Assembly (NCBI RefSeq): GCF_001864935.2
Contig: NZ_CP126267.1
Coordinates: forward strand, 1,984,001 to 2,048,000
DNA: 64,000 nt
From: Curtobacterium sp. MCBA15_012
GTDB taxonomy: Bacteria; Actinomycetota; Actinomycetes; Actinomycetales; Microbacteriaceae
Direction of reading: 5' to 3'
The translations under genes and the position numbers were made by a program. The notes under the pieces were generated by a model. That model had not been told where the DNA came from. It ran no database searches and saw only the letters and a list, made by a program, of their open reading frames with translations. This document shows positions 21,678 through 31,242 of the stretch, in pieces. The first letter of the stretch is position 1; each line of letters begins with the position of its first letter.

Positions 21678-22876
21678 CAGTTGGCTTCCTTCGTGACGTC
21701 GGCTGCGGGGGTGGTCGCGGTGGCGGTCGCCGCGTCGAGCGGCTCGCCGGCACGTCGTGCGCGGACCATCTCGGCGAACCGGTCGAACAGGTACATGGAG
21801 TCGTGCGGACCGGCCGCCGCCTCCGGGTGGTACTGCACGCTGAACGCCGGCACGTCGAGCGCGCGGAGGCCCTCGACGACCTGGTCGTTCAGGGAGTAGT
21901 GCGAGACCTCGACGCGGCCGAACCCGGCCGGCGACTCGAGCACCTCGCCGAGGGGCGCGTCGACCGCGAAGCCGTGGTTCTGGCTCGTGATCTCGACCTT
22001 GCCGGTGGCCGTGTCCAGCACCGGCTGGTTGATCCCGCGGTGGCCGAACGGCAGCTTGTACGTGCCGAAGCCGAGCGCGCGGCCGAGGAGCTGGTTGCCG
22101 AAGCAGATGCCGAAGAACGGTCGCCCGGTCCGCAGCGACTCCTGCAGCAGCGCGACCTGCGCGTCGCTCGCCGCGGGGTCGCCCGGGCCGTTCGAGTAGA
22201 AGAGCGCGTCCGGGTCGAGCGCCGAGAGCTCGGCGGCGGTGATGTCCTGCGGCACCACGTGCACCTCGAAGCCGCGCTCCGCCAGGTACCGCGTGGTCGA
22301 CGCCTTGACGCCGAGGTCGAGCACCGCGAGCCGGCCGATCTGCTCGCCGACGGCGGGGACGACGTACGTCTCCGGCGTCGACACGACCGACGAGAAGCTC
22401 GCCCCGGCCATCGTCGCCTGCGACCGGACCGCGTCGAGCTGCGCGTCCGGGTCGAGCGCTGCGTCCGCACCGCTGAACACGCCGCCCTTCATGGCGCCCG
22501 CGTCGCGGATCCGGCGGGTCAGCGCGCGGGTGTCGATCCCCGAGATGCCGACGATGCCGTCGCGCACCAGGTGGTCGTCGAGCGTCGCGTTCGCACGGTG
22601 GTTCGACACCACGCGGCTGGGGTCGCGCACCACGTACCCGGCGACCCAGATGCGACGGGACTCGGGGTCCTCGTCGTTGACGCCCGTGTTGCCGATGTGC
22701 GGCGCGGTCTGCACCACGATCTGCCCGGCGTAGGAGGGGTCGGTGAGCGTCTCCTGGTACCCGGTCATGCCGGTCGCGAAGACGACCTCGCCGAGGGATC
22801 GGCCTCGTGCGCCGTACGCCCAACCGTCGTACCGTGTGCCGTCCTCGAGGACCAGTACAGCCCGTTCGCGTGTCAT
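21677..22876 (-). CDS. carA: Carbamoyl phosphate synthetase small subunit
   Basis: Glutaminase subunit supplying ammonia to CarB. 399 residues: N-terminal CPSase domain ([23 protein letters not shown]) and class I amidotransferase domain with the nucleophile in [10 protein letters not shown], then QNHGFAV and catalytic His and Glu in QYHPEA. The C-terminal tail is Ala/Thr-rich. ATG overlaps the stop of the PH-like membrane gene by one base, and its stop overlaps carB by one base, keeping the two subunits coupled. Confidence 0.97.
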
Positions 22877-23418
22877 CAGTTCGTCCCTTCGCCCGCGCTC
22901 TGCGGGTGGTCGTTCGTCGTCGTCAGTCCCTGCAGGGCGGCCAGTGCGGCCTGGTCTCCCTGCGGGAACCGGAAGTAGGTGTCGAGGTCCGTCGCACCTG
23001 CGGCGCCGGTCGCCGTCCATCGCAGACGGACCAGTCCCCCCGGCTCGACCACGCGGTCGATGGCCGTGGTCGCTCGGTCGGCACCGCGGACGTCGCCGGC
23101 CGCGATCCAGCGGTCGGCCACCCCGGCGTGGTGCAGCACCACACCGGTGTCGTGCACGGTCACGCCGCCGCGGCCCCGGAAGCCGAGTCCGCCCGCCGTG
23201 ATCCGCTCGAGCGGCTGGTCGGCACGGGTCGTCGCGACGGTGAAGCCGTCCCAGGACCCGGCCGCCGGTCCCAGCCCGGCCGGGACCGGGACGGGAGGCA
23301 CGGCCGCCGTCTGCGCGCGGGTGCGGGTCCGCCAGGTGCGCGCCATCGCGACGAACAGCAGCGCCACCAGCAGCAGCACCACCCCGCCGGTCAGCCAGCG
23401 CAGCCCGTCGCCGCTCAC
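22876..23418 (-). CDS. Membrane-anchored PH-like protein between pyrC and carA
   Basis: 180 residues: one N-terminal transmembrane helix (about 6-27), a basic linker and a compact beta-rich domain (about 50-165) with repeated short strands such as [22 protein letters not shown] membrane protein of this form sits between pyrC and carA in many actinobacteria (mycobacterial counterpart Rv1382 as I recall); its function is unknown and the PH-like label is tentative. GTG start overlaps the pyrC stop as GTGA. Co-expression with pyrimidine enzymes is clear; a role in the pathway is not. Confidence 0.75.
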   Translation of the reverse strand: MSGDGLRWLTGGVVLLLVALLFVAMARTWRTRTRAQTAAVPPVPVPAGLGPAAGSWDGFTVATTRADQPLERITAGGLGFRGRGGVTVHDTGVVLHHAGVADRWIAAGDVRGADRATTAIDRVVEPGGLVRLRWTATGAAGATDLDTYFRFPQGDQAALAALQGLTTTNDHPQSAGEGTN

Positions 23419-24770
23419 CGGAGCGCCGCCGTCGCGGCCGCCGCGGCGGCCGCGACGGTGTCGGTGTCGACGAGCCGGCCGTCGAGCAGCGTCGGGTAGC
23501 CCTGGTGGAAGGTCGCGACGACGCGGCCGGGCAGGCGCATGCCGAGGTAGGGCGAGTTCTGCGACTGCCCAGCGAGGTCGTCGACCGAGAACTCGCGCAC
23601 CGCGGCGGGGTCGTACAACGTCAGCTCGGCGGGTGCGCCCGCCACGATGCCCTGGCCGTGCCCCTGGACCTGCCCGATCCGCGCCGGCGCCTCGGAGAGC
23701 ACCCGGGCGACGTCCGCCCAGTCGAGCTGCCCGCTCTCGACCACGGCGGCGTGCACGACGCTCAGTGCCGACTCGAGCCCGACCATGCCGTTCGCGGCGG
23801 CCGGCCACTCGCAGCACTTCGCCTCGGCCGTGTGCGGCGCGTGGTCGGTGGCGACGATGTCGATGGTGCCGTCGGCCAGGGCGGCCCGCAGCGCGTCGAC
23901 GTCCTCGCGGGAGCGCAGGGGCGGGTTCACCTTGTACCGGGCGTCGTACCCAGGCGCACCGTCGACCCCGGCGACGAGGTCCTCGGTGAGCACGAGGTGG
24001 TGCGGCGTGACCTCGGCGGTGACGTCGATCCCGCGGGACTTCGCCCACCGGACGACCTCGACGCTGCCGGCGGTCGACACGTGGCACACGTGCAGCCGGG
24101 CACCGACGTGGTCGGCGAGCAGCACGTCGCGGGCGATGATCGCCTCCTCGGCCACGGCGGGCCACCCGGCGAGCCCGAGCTCCGACGACAGCCGGCCCTC
24201 GTTCATCTGCGCGCCGATGGTCAGTCGCGGCTCCTGGGCGTGCTGCGCGAGCACCCCGCCGAAGCCCTTGATGTACTCGAGCGCCCGGCGCATGAGCAGC
24301 GGGTCGGCGACGCAGGAACCGTCGTCCGAGAACACCCGGACCTTCGCCCGCGACGTCGCCATCGCGCCGATCTCGGACAGGTGGGTGCCCTGCAGCCCCT
24401 GCGAGACCGCACCGATCGGGCGGACCGTGACGTAGCCGGCGTCGTCACCGAGTGCCTGCACCTGTTCGACGACGCCCGCGGTGTCGGCGACCGGCGACGA
24501 GTTCGCCATCGCGTTGACGGCCGTGAAGCCGCCGGCGGCCGCGGCACGGGACCCGGTGAGCACCGTCTCGGACTCCTCGAAACCGGGTTCGCGCAGGTGG
24601 GTGTGGAGGTCCACCAGACCGGGCAGGGCGATCAGCCCGTCGGCGTCGACGACCGTGGCACCGGCCACGTCGAGACCGGACCCGACGGCGGTGATGCGCC
24701 GCGCCTCCAGGCGGATGTCGGCACGCGAGCCGTCGACCAGCTGCGCGCCGCGGATGAGGTGGGCGGTCAT
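23415..24770 (-). CDS. pyrC: Dihydroorotase
   Basis: Zinc enzyme that cyclises carbamoyl aspartate to dihydroorotate. 451 residues, class I type. Metal ligands [10 protein letters not shown] (about residues 54-63), [10 protein letters not shown] and the catalytic Asp in TDHAPH are present; ASSP-like NSSP and KVNPPLR also match. ATG overlaps the pyrB stop as ATGA. The C-terminus ends in an Ala run. It is active rather than the PyrC-prime type, since all metal-site residues are intact. Confidence 0.96.
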   Translation of the reverse strand: MTAHLIRGAQLVDGSRADIRLEARRITAVGSGLDVAGATVVDADGLIALPGLVDLHTHLREPGFEESETVLTGSRAAAAGGFTAVNAMANSSPVADTAGVVEQVQALGDDAGYVTVRPIGAVSQGLQGTHLSEIGAMATSRAKVRVFSDDGSCVADPLLMRRALEYIKGFGGVLAQHAQEPRLTIGAQMNEGRLSSELGLAGWPAVAEEAIIARDVLLADHVGARLHVCHVSTAGSVEVVRWAKSRGIDVTAEVTPHHLVLTEDLVAGVDGAPGYDARYKVNPPLRSREDVDALRAALADGTIDIVATDHAPHTAEAKCCEWPAAANGMVGLESALSVVHAAVVESGQLDWADVARVLSEAPARIGQVQGHGQGIVAGAPAELTLYDPAAVREFSVDDLAGQSQNSPYLGMRLPGRVVATFHQGYPTLLDGRLVDTDTVAAAAAAATAALR

Positions 24771-25729
24771 GCGACGGACTCCTTCGGTTCGTGCTCGCCG
24801 GTCAGGGCGAGGTACAGGACGGCCATCCGGACCGAGACGCCGTTCGCGACCTGCTCGACCACCGTCGAGCGGGGGTCGTCGGCGGCGACGCCGGCGATCT
24901 CGAGCCCGCGGTTCATCGGCCCCGGGTGCATGATCAGCGTGCGCTCGGACAGCGCCGCAGCGCGGGCCGCGGTCAGGCCGAAGTGCCGCGTGTACTCGCG
25001 GGGGTTCGGGAAGAACGCGTCGTTCATGCGCTCCTGCTGGATGCGGAGCAGCATCACGACGTCCGGGTCCTCGGCGAGGGCCGCGTCGAGGTCGTGGTGC
25101 ACCGCCGCGCCGAACGGGCGGTCCACCGCGGGCAGCAGCGTCGGCGGGGCGGCGAAGGTGACCTCGGCCCCGAGGGTGCGGAGGAGCCAGGCGTTGCTCC
25201 GCGCGACCCGGCTGTGCAGGACGTCGCCGACGATCGTCACCCGGACGCCGTCGAGGCCCTTCCCGCGGCTCGCACCACCGTGCAGGCGGCGCCGCATCGT
25301 GAAGGCGTCGAGGAGCGCCTGCGTCGGGTGCTCGTGGGTGCCGTCGCCGGCGTTCACCACGGGCACGTCGATCCAGTCGGCCTCGGCGAGCACGCGCGGG
25401 GCGCCGGACGCGTGGTGGCGCATCACGATCCCGTCGATGCCCATCGCGCCGAGGGTCTGCACGGTGTCCTTGAGGGACTCGCCCTTCGAGACGCTCGAGC
25501 CCTTGGCGGCGAAGTTGATGACGTCGGCCGAGAGGCGCTTGGCGGCGGCCTCGAACGAGATGCGGGTGCGGGTGGAGTCCTCGAAGAAGAGGTTCACGAC
25601 CGTCTTGCCGCGGAGGGCCGGGAGCTTCCGGACCTCGCGGGTGTTCACCTCGGCCATCTCCTCGGCGACGTCGAGGACGTGGACGGCCTCGGCGCGGGAC
25701 AGGTCGGCGGTGGAGAGGAGGTGCTTCAC
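24767..25729 (-). CDS. pyrB: Aspartate carbamoyltransferase catalytic subunit
   Basis: Transfers the carbamoyl group to aspartate. 320 residues. Carbamoyl phosphate loop [21 protein letters not shown] and the SLKDT loop ([10 protein letters not shown]) are intact. No pyrI regulatory subunit is present, as expected in actinobacteria, where PyrB pairs with PyrC or acts alone. GTG start overlaps the pyrR stop as GTGA, so PyrR level and PyrB translation are linked. Confidence 0.97.
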   Translation of the reverse strand: MKHLLSTADLSRAEAVHVLDVAEEMAEVNTREVRKLPALRGKTVVNLFFEDSTRTRISFEAAAKRLSADVINFAAKGSSVSKGESLKDTVQTLGAMGIDGIVMRHHASGAPRVLAEADWIDVPVVNAGDGTHEHPTQALLDAFTMRRRLHGGASRGKGLDGVRVTIVGDVLHSRVARSNAWLLRTLGAEVTFAAPPTLLPAVDRPFGAAVHHDLDAALAEDPDVVMLLRIQQERMNDAFFPNPREYTRHFGLTAARAAALSERTLIMHPGPMNRGLEIAGVAADDPRSTVVEQVANGVSVRMAVLYLALTGEHEPKESVA

Positions 25730-26400
25730 GCTGCGCCCCCCTGCTGCTCGGGGCGTGTCTGCTCGGAGCGTGTCTGCTCGGTGGCGCCGGCCTGCTGCTG
25801 GTCGGCGTGGGCCGGCGCGCCGGGCTGATGCCGCTCGGGGTGCGTTGGCGCGCCGGGCTGCACGATGACGACCTCGTCCGTGCCGTCGGTCTCGGTCAGC
25901 CGCAGCGTGACCCGCTCGTCCGACGCGGTGGGCAGGTTCTTGCCCACGTGGTCGGCACGGATCGGCAGCTCCCGGTGCCCACGGTCGACGAGCACCGCGA
26001 GGCGGACCGCGCGCGGGCGGCCGATGCCCTGCAGCGCGTCGAGCGCCGCCCGGACGGTCCGGCCGGAGTACAGCACGTCGTCGACGAGCACGACGACCTT
26101 GCCGTCGATGCCGCTCGTCGGGATCGTCGTGCGGTGCGGAGCGCGACCGATGCCGTGCCCGAGGTCGTCACGGTGCATCGTGACGTCGAGGGTCCCGACC
26201 CGCTGGTCGCGGTCATTGGCCCACTCGGGCTCGATGTCGGCCAGGACGCGGTCGAGTCGCTCGGCGAGGACGGCACCCCGTGTCGGGATGCCGAGCAACA
26301 CCAGGTCCGAGGCACCGTGGTTGGCCTCGAGGATCTCGTGTGCGATGCGTGTCAGAGCACGCGTGATGTCGGGCTGCTGCAGGACCGTTCTGGTTCCCAC
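25726..26400 (-). CDS. pyrR: Pyr operon regulator / uracil phosphoribosyltransferase
   Basis: PyrR senses UMP and PRPP and binds pyr mRNA; it also has weak uracil phosphoribosyltransferase activity in the family. The PRPP motif [14 protein letters not shown] is intact within a conserved core of about 180 residues. The last 45 residues are a Gln/Pro/Thr-rich tail built from short repeats (the DNA repeats GGCGCGCCGGGCTG and GTGTCTGCTCGG twice each). GTG start with a very strong GGAAGGAGG site. Only 57 bases separate it from nusB, too short for a classical attenuator, so translational control is more likely. Confidence 0.94.
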   Translation of the reverse strand: MGTRTVLQQPDITRALTRIAHEILEANHGASDLVLLGIPTRGAVLAERLDRVLADIEPEWANDRDQRVGTLDVTMHRDDLGHGIGRAPHRTTIPTSGIDGKVVVLVDDVLYSGRTVRAALDALQGIGRPRAVRLAVLVDRGHRELPIRADHVGKNLPTASDERVTLRLTETDGTDEVVIVQPGAPTHPERHQPGAPAHADQQQAGATEQTRSEQTRPEQQGGAA

Positions 26401-26457
26401 GCCGACCTCCTTCCCCGCCTCACCGGACGGACTTAAAGGACGCTGACGTGGACAACC

Positions 26458-26955
26458 CTACCGGGACTCCTGGTCCCCTGCGACCGTCCGATCGGACGGT
26501 TCCTCGTGCTGCGCGGTGCCGTGGTCGCCGTTCCGACCGGCTGCTCCCCGGCCGCCCGCGACGGCGCCGAGGACGCCGTTCACGAAGCTCGCCGAGTCGT
26601 CCGTCGACAGCGACTGCGCGAGTTCGACCGCCTCGGCGATGGCCACCGCGTCGGGCACCTCCGGGTTGTACCGGATCTCCCACACGCCCATCCGGAGGAT
26701 GCAGCGGTCGAGCACGGGCATGCGGGCGATCGACCAGCCCTGCGCGTGCTCGATGATCACCTTGTCGATCGCGGACCGGTCGTCGTCGACACCGGTCACG
26801 ATCTGTCGTGCGTAGTCCCAGCTCGAGGCGCGCTCGGGCTGGTCGAGGTGCCGCACGGTCTCCGTTGCCAGGACGTCGGTGATCGGAAGTTCACGCACCT
26901 CGGCCACGTACAGCATGTCGAGGGCGCGCTTGCGGGCCTTCGAACGAGCACTCAT
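26458..26955 (-). CDS. nusB: Transcription antitermination factor NusB
   Basis: NusB with S10 binds boxA RNA in rRNA operon antitermination. 165 residues, all-helical core (2-135): ARKRALDMLYVAEVRE at the start and VAIAEAVELAQSLSTDDSASFVNGVLGAV near the end are family hallmarks. The last 30 residues are charged and low-complexity. ATG lies ten bases after the efp stop. The upstream partner gene efp is the usual neighbour. Confidence 0.95.
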   Translation of the reverse strand: MSARSKARKRALDMLYVAEVRELPITDVLATETVRHLDQPERASSWDYARQIVTGVDDDRSAIDKVIIEHAQGWSIARMPVLDRCILRMGVWEIRYNPEVPDAVAIAEAVELAQSLSTDDSASFVNGVLGAVAGGRGAAGRNGDHGTAQHEEPSDRTVAGDQESR

Positions 26956-26965
26956 ACAGCGTCGC

Positions 26966-27529
26966 CTAGTTGTTGACGCGGCCGAGGAAGCTGCCGTCGC
27001 GCGTGTCGATCTTCACGGTGGTGCCGCTCTCGAGGTACAGCGGGACCTGGATGCGGTGGCCGGTCGCGATGATCGTCGCGTCCTTCGTGCCACCGGACGA
27101 GCGGTCGCCCTGCAGGCCGGGCTCGGTCTCGACCTCGGTGACGATGGAGGTCGGGAGCTCGATGTAGAGCGGGTTGCCCTCGTTCATCGCGATGGTGACC
27201 ATGGCGGACTCGAGCAGGAAGTTCTTGGCGTCGCCGACGACGGTCTCCGAGACGTGGACCTGGTCGTAGGTGTCGGTGTCCATGAACACGTAGGACTCGC
27301 CGTCCTGGTACAGGTACTGGTAGTCGCGACGGTCGACGGTCGCGGTGTCGATCTTCGCGCCGGCGTTGAACGTGCGGTCGACGACCTTGCCCGAGACGAC
27401 GTTCTTGAGCTTGGTGCGGACGAATGCGCCGCCCTTGCCCGGCTTGACGTGCTGGAACTCGACGACCGACCAGAGCTGCCCGTCGATGATGAGAACGGCG
27501 CCGTTCTTGATGTCAGTGGTACTCGCCAT
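26966..27529 (-). CDS. efp: Translation elongation factor P
   Basis: EF-P rescues ribosomes stalled at polyproline. 187 residues with the three beta-barrel domains. The loop that reaches the peptidyl-transferase centre reads [12 protein letters not shown], so the tip residue is lysine; no lysyl-modifying epmA/epmB genes are near. GGAAGA precedes the ATG. It heads the nusB-pyr run and has a TAGACT hexamer about 90 bases upstream. Pro-rich neighbours such as IF2 are plausible clients. Confidence 0.97.
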   Translation of the reverse strand: MASTTDIKNGAVLIIDGQLWSVVEFQHVKPGKGGAFVRTKLKNVVSGKVVDRTFNAGAKIDTATVDRRDYQYLYQDGESYVFMDTDTYDQVHVSETVVGDAKNFLLESAMVTIAMNEGNPLYIELPTSIVTEVETEPGLQGDRSSGGTKDATIIATGHRIQVPLYLESGTTVKIDTRDGSFLGRVNN

Positions 27530-27619
27530 GGGTCTTCCGTTCGATGGTGTTGTGAAGGTCTCCCGGACGTGCGTCCGGTCCCGGGGTCGGCCGGGGTGAC
27601 CCGAGCCGACGCCCGGACG

Positions 27620-27625
27620 AGTCTA
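27620..27625 (-). promoter_or_regulatory. Candidate -10 element, efp operon
   Basis: TAGACT on the minus strand, giving a leader of about 84 bases before efp. No TTGACA-like -35 is visible. The 27626-27752 stretch between it and the ubiB stop holds imperfect GC repeats of CCGCAGGAC and CACGGCGTCA and nothing that looks like a gene. Confidence 0.4.
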
Positions 27626-27752
27626 GCGGACGGGGGCGGGACGCCCGCAGGGCAGGACGCCCCGCGCCGCAGGACCGCCGACGCACGGCGTCAGCGTCGC
27701 CGCAGGCGTCAGCGTCCCTGCCGCCGCAGGACGCCCGCGCCGCGGCACGGCG

Positions 27753-29441
27753 TCACCGTCTCCGCCGTGCGATCCACGCGTCGACGGCCGCCCACACCAG
27801 CAGCACCACCGCCGTCCCGCCGAGCAGTCCCCCGGCGCCCGCGGTCGACAGCACGGCGTCCGACCGCACCGGCGTCGCCAGGTACACGATCGCGAGCACG
27901 CCGGCGCCTGCCCCGAGGAGCACGAGCAGCACCCGACGGACCAGGCCGGCGACGACCTCCCGGTCGCGCCGGTCCGAGAACAGCCGGATCCGGACCGCGA
28001 GGTCGCCCTTCTCGACGGCCTCGCCGATCCGGTCGATCCGGCGCGGGAGCTTCCGGAGCGTCGACGCCACGCCGACGAGTTCGCGCAGCGCCAGGTCCCG
28101 CACCGCCTTCGGGCGGAGCTGGTCGCGGATCTGGCGACGGGCCAGGTCCCGGGACTCCTCGAGCAGGTCGAACGACGGCGCCAGGGTCCGGAGCGTCCCC
28201 TCGAAGATGGCGAGTGCCCGGGCGGCGGCCACGAAGTCCGGCGGCGGCTTGAGCCGGTACCGCCCGAAGACGGCCACGGCGTCGTCCACCGTCTCCACGC
28301 CGATGCGGGCACCCGGCCCGAGCTCGTCGGCGACGAACGCGGCGATGTCCCGGCGGAAGTCGGCTTCGTCCTCGGGGTCCCGCACGGGCGCCATCCGGAG
28401 CACCCCGTCGGCGATCCGTGCCGTGTCGTCCTGGATGTACCCGGCGAGGAGTTCCTGGACGGTCTCCCGCAGCCCCGGGTCGAGCCGCCCGACCGACCCG
28501 AAGTCGATGAGCGCCGGCCGACCGTCCGGCAGGAGCACGACGTTCCCGGGGTGCAGGTCGGCGTGGTAGATCCCGTCGAACACGACCTGCCGCAGGAACG
28601 CGTCGAGCACGGCGCGCATCGGCGCGTCCAGGTCGCGGTCGGACCGGACGGCGCGGAGCGCGCTGAGGGTCTCGCCCTCGAGGAACTCCATCACCATCAC
28701 CCGTCGCGTGGAGAGCTCCCGGTACGGCTCGGGGAACGCCACCGCATCCGGCCGCGCGCTCCGGGCCTGCGCCGCACGCAGCGCCGCGAGGTTCCGCATC
28801 TCGGAGGCGAAGTCCACCTGACGGACCAGGTCGTCCGCGTACTGCTGCGCGACGTCGACGATGCCGACCTGCCGCGCCTCGGCGCTGGTCCGGGCGAGGA
28901 ACCGCACGACCCGCATCGCGATGTCGACGTCCCGCCGCACCGCCGCGTCGATGCCGGGGCGCTGCACCTTGACGGCCACGGTGGTCCCGTCGGCCAGCGT
29001 CGCGCGGTGGACCTGCGCGATCGAGGCCGCGGCGACCGGCTCCGGGTCGAACGTCGCGAACACCTCGTCGACCGGCGCGCCGAGCTCCTCCAGGAGCAGC
29101 GCGGCGACCTCGTCGGGGGCGGCGGGCGTCACACTCCCCTGCAGGTGCACGAGCCCCTCGGTCCACTCCTCGGGGAGCAGGTCGTCCCGGGTCGACAGCA
29201 GCTGCCCCATCTTCACGAACCCGCCGCCGGCCTCCTCGAGCGCTCGGCGCAGGTGTTCGGCCTGGTCACGTCGCAGGTCCACGGTCGCGGGGTCACGGGT
29301 GAAGTCGAGTCGACGGATCGGCAGCAGCCGGTGACGGCGGGCGATCGCGAGCAGCTCGGCGAAGCGACGGCCGCGGGACCGCAGGCTGCCGACCTCGACG
29401 TCCTGCTGACCGAGGTCGCTCAGGCGGGGCGGAGTGGGCAC
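27753..29441 (-). CDS. UbiB/ABC1-type atypical kinase
   Basis: 562 residues. ABC1/UbiB kinase-like features: KMGQ motif (K77), the Ala-rich loop AAASIAQVH in place of the Gly-rich loop, VAVKVQRP, HADLHPGN and DFGSVG. Two C-terminal transmembrane helices (about 500-521 and 529-550) anchor it. UbiB proteins support quinone synthesis or lipid homeostasis in other bacteria; actinobacteria use menaquinone, so its client here is open. GTG chosen as start; CAGACT lies six bases upstream, an imperfect leaderless promoter. Confidence 0.88.
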   Translation of the reverse strand: MPTPPRLSDLGQQDVEVGSLRSRGRRFAELLAIARRHRLLPIRRLDFTRDPATVDLRRDQAEHLRRALEEAGGGFVKMGQLLSTRDDLLPEEWTEGLVHLQGSVTPAAPDEVAALLLEELGAPVDEVFATFDPEPVAAASIAQVHRATLADGTTVAVKVQRPGIDAAVRRDVDIAMRVVRFLARTSAEARQVGIVDVAQQYADDLVRQVDFASEMRNLAALRAAQARSARPDAVAFPEPYRELSTRRVMVMEFLEGETLSALRAVRSDRDLDAPMRAVLDAFLRQVVFDGIYHADLHPGNVVLLPDGRPALIDFGSVGRLDPGLRETVQELLAGYIQDDTARIADGVLRMAPVRDPEDEADFRRDIAAFVADELGPGARIGVETVDDAVAVFGRYRLKPPPDFVAAARALAIFEGTLRTLAPSFDLLEESRDLARRQIRDQLRPKAVRDLALRELVGVASTLRKLPRRIDRIGEAVEKGDLAVRIRLFSDRRDREVVAGLVRRVLLVLLGAGAGVLAIVYLATPVRSDAVLSTAGAGGLLGGTAVVLLVWAAVDAWIARRRR

Positions 29442-29576
29442 CGGACCAGTCTGCTCCCCGGCCCTGCGCGACAGCCGCAGCGCCCGTGTTCCTCCACAGC
29501 CGGGAGGCGCGGCGCGGCATCCACAGGTCGGCGCACCGCCGTCCTCGCCTCGCCTTCCGGGCCGCAGGATCATCGC

Positions 29577-29933
29577 ATGGAGACAGCAGTCATCGCAGCC
29601 GCTCTCGCGGCGGTCGCATCGATCGTCGGTGCGGCGGTCAGCTGGTTCGGCGCCCACCAGGCGCGGCGAACGGCGGTCCGACACCATGCCTGGGACCGCT
29701 TCACCTGGGCGCTCGACCAGCGCCCGGGCAGCAGCGCGTACAACATTCCCACCGCTGTACTGCGGAACCTGGCGACGGTAACGTCCTGGCCGAAGGCCGA
29801 CCGACGCCTCGCGCGTCGCGCCCCCGCCAGCGACCCGGCCGTCGCGTCGCAACCACCACGACCGCCACGACAACCGCCGTCACCGTCACCGTCACCGTTG
29901 CAGACACCGTCACCCGATGAGGAGCCCTCCTGA
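29577..29933 (+). CDS. Small N-terminally anchored protein, unknown
   Basis: 118 residues: one N-terminal hydrophobic helix (about residues 4-25), a middle with RFTWALDQRPGSS and a Pro/Ser tail encoded by CACCGT hexamer repeats. I do not recognise the family. ATG has CAGGAT six bases upstream, which could be an imperfect leaderless -10 or a weak ribosome site. It opposes the flanking ubiB and aroB genes and its stop overlaps the next small gene as TGATG, so the two form a tiny operon. Confidence 0.6.
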   Translation: METAVIAAALAAVASIVGAAVSWFGAHQARRTAVRHHAWDRFTWALDQRPGSSAYNIPTAVLRNLATVTSWPKADRRLARRAPASDPAVASQPPRPPRQPPSPSPSPLQTPSPDEEPS

Positions 29934-30112
29934 TGTCTCTCCTGAAGCCGCTGCCGGACGCCCTCGACCCCGACCGGGACGACGACGAGTACTGGGCGTG
30001 GGAGAACGGCGCCACGGTCGAGGAGTTCCGGGAGTGGCAACGCACCGGGGTGCTCACGGTGTCGATGCGCCTGAAGTGGTGGTGGCGGCGGACACGGCCG
30101 ACGCTCCGCTGA
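29933..30112 (+). CDS. 59-residue Trp-rich acidic/basic protein, unknown
   Basis: A short gene starting ATG inside the previous stop (TGATG). The first half is acidic (PDRDDDEYWAWENGATVEEF), the last part basic with WWWRR. Third codon positions are almost all G or C, as in real genes here, which supports coding. It ends 20 bases before the aroB stop on the other strand. I recognise no family; the aromatic basic tail might touch membrane or nucleic acid. Confidence 0.55.
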   Translation: MSLLKPLPDALDPDRDDDEYWAWENGATVEEFREWQRTGVLTVSMRLKWWWRRTRPTLR

Positions 30113-30132
30113 ACCCCTTCGGCGGCGTCGGC

Positions 30133-31242
30133 CTAGACCCCGACCTCCTGGTAGGCCGTGAACAGCAGGTGGTCCTCGGGTCCCTCGAGCGTGACCGGCT
30201 TGCCGACCCCGTCGAGGATGATGAACCGCAGCATCCCGGCCCGGGCCTTCTTGTCCCGACGCATCGTCGCGAGCAGTCCCTCCCACCTGCCGAGGCCGTA
30301 CGTGGTCGGCAGCTCGAGCGACTCCAGGATCGAGCGGTGCCGATCGACCGTGGCGTCGTCGAGGTGCCCCGTGAGCCGGGCGAGCTCGGCCGCGAACACC
30401 ATGCCGACGGCGACCGCCGCGCCGTGCCGCCACTGGTACCGCTCAGCGTGCTCGATGGCGTGCCCGAGCGTGTGCCCGTAGTTCAGGATCTCCCGGCGGC
30501 CCTGCTCGGTGAAGTCGTCGGACACCACCTGCGCCTTGAGCTCGATCGCCAGCTCGACCACGCGACGGAACTCCGGCGTGGTGGGGTCGGTGACCCGGGC
30601 GACGTCGGCCTCGACCAGGTCGAGGATCTCCGGCACCGCGATGAACCCGGCCTTCACGATCTCGGCGAACCCGGTCAGGATCTCGTTCCGCGGCAGGGTC
30701 TTCGCGAGGTCGAGGTCGACGACCACCGCACGCGGCGCGGCGAAAACCCCGACGAGGTTCTTGCCCTCGTTGGTGTTGATGCCCGTCTTCCCGCCGACGC
30801 TCGCGTCCACCATCGCGAGCACGCTCGTCGGGATCGCCAGGAACGCGACGCCGCGGAGCCACGTCGCGGCGACGAAGCCCGCGAGGTCGGTCACCGCGCC
30901 CCCGCCGAGCCCGATGACGGCGTCGGTCCGGGTGAAGTCGGCCTGCCCCATCACCTGCCAGCAGAATGCGGCGACCTCGACGCGCTTCGCGCCCTCGGCG
31001 TCGGGCACCTCGGCGATGAGCGCCTCGAGCCCGGCGTCCGCCAGCAGCGCGCGGAGTTCGTTCGCGCGGGCGCCGAGCGTCGGCGCGTGCACGATCAGCA
31101 CCTTCGCGACCCGCGGCCCGAGCAGTGCAGGGACGGCGCCGAGCAGCCCGTTCCCGACCACGACGACGTAGCCGCCCTCCCCGCCGACACGGATCTCGGT
31201 GGTGCCCTCCGGCAGGTGGGTGCTCGGGGTCGACTGGTTCAC
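30133..31242 (-). CDS. aroB: 3-dehydroquinate synthase
   Basis: AroB cyclises DAHP to dehydroquinate, NAD- and metal-dependent. 369 residues. GLGGGAVTDLAGFVAATW and SVGGKTGINTNEGKNLVG are the NAD and substrate loops; metal ligands lie in NYGHTLGHAIEH. GTG start with GGAGGG upstream overlaps the aroK stop as GTGA. The shikimate pathway supplies chorismate for trpE at the other end of this region. Confidence 0.97.
   Translation of the reverse strand: MNQSTPSTHLPEGTTEIRVGGEGGYVVVVGNGLLGAVPALLGPRVAKVLIVHAPTLGARANELRALLADAGLEALIAEVPDAEGAKRVEVAAFCWQVMGQADFTRTDAVIGLGGGAVTDLAGFVAATWLRGVAFLAIPTSVLAMVDASVGGKTGINTNEGKNLVGVFAAPRAVVVDLDLAKTLPRNEILTGFAEIVKAGFIAVPEILDLVEADVARVTDPTTPEFRRVVELAIELKAQVVSDDFTEQGRREILNYGHTLGHAIEHAERYQWRHGAAVAVGMVFAAELARLTGHLDDATVDRHRSILESLELPTTYGLGRWEGLLATMRRDKKARAGMLRFIILDGVGKPVTLEGPEDHLLFTAYQEVGV

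Noticed and set aside
26447..26455. TTGTCCACG on the minus strand upstream of pyrR, one base from the actinobacterial DnaA box
   Set aside because: A single copy with no cluster, no dnaA or origin genes nearby. More likely chance, or part of a promoter.
26401..26457. Possible pyr attenuator or PyrR leader
   Set aside because: Only 57 bases between nusB and pyrR, with no terminator-antiterminator pair. A PyrR site overlapping the strong ribosome site cannot be excluded but is not visible.
27626..27752. Small RNA or gene in the efp-ubiB gap
   Set aside because: The stretch is a patchwork of short GC repeats without a clear promoter, terminator or frame of its own.
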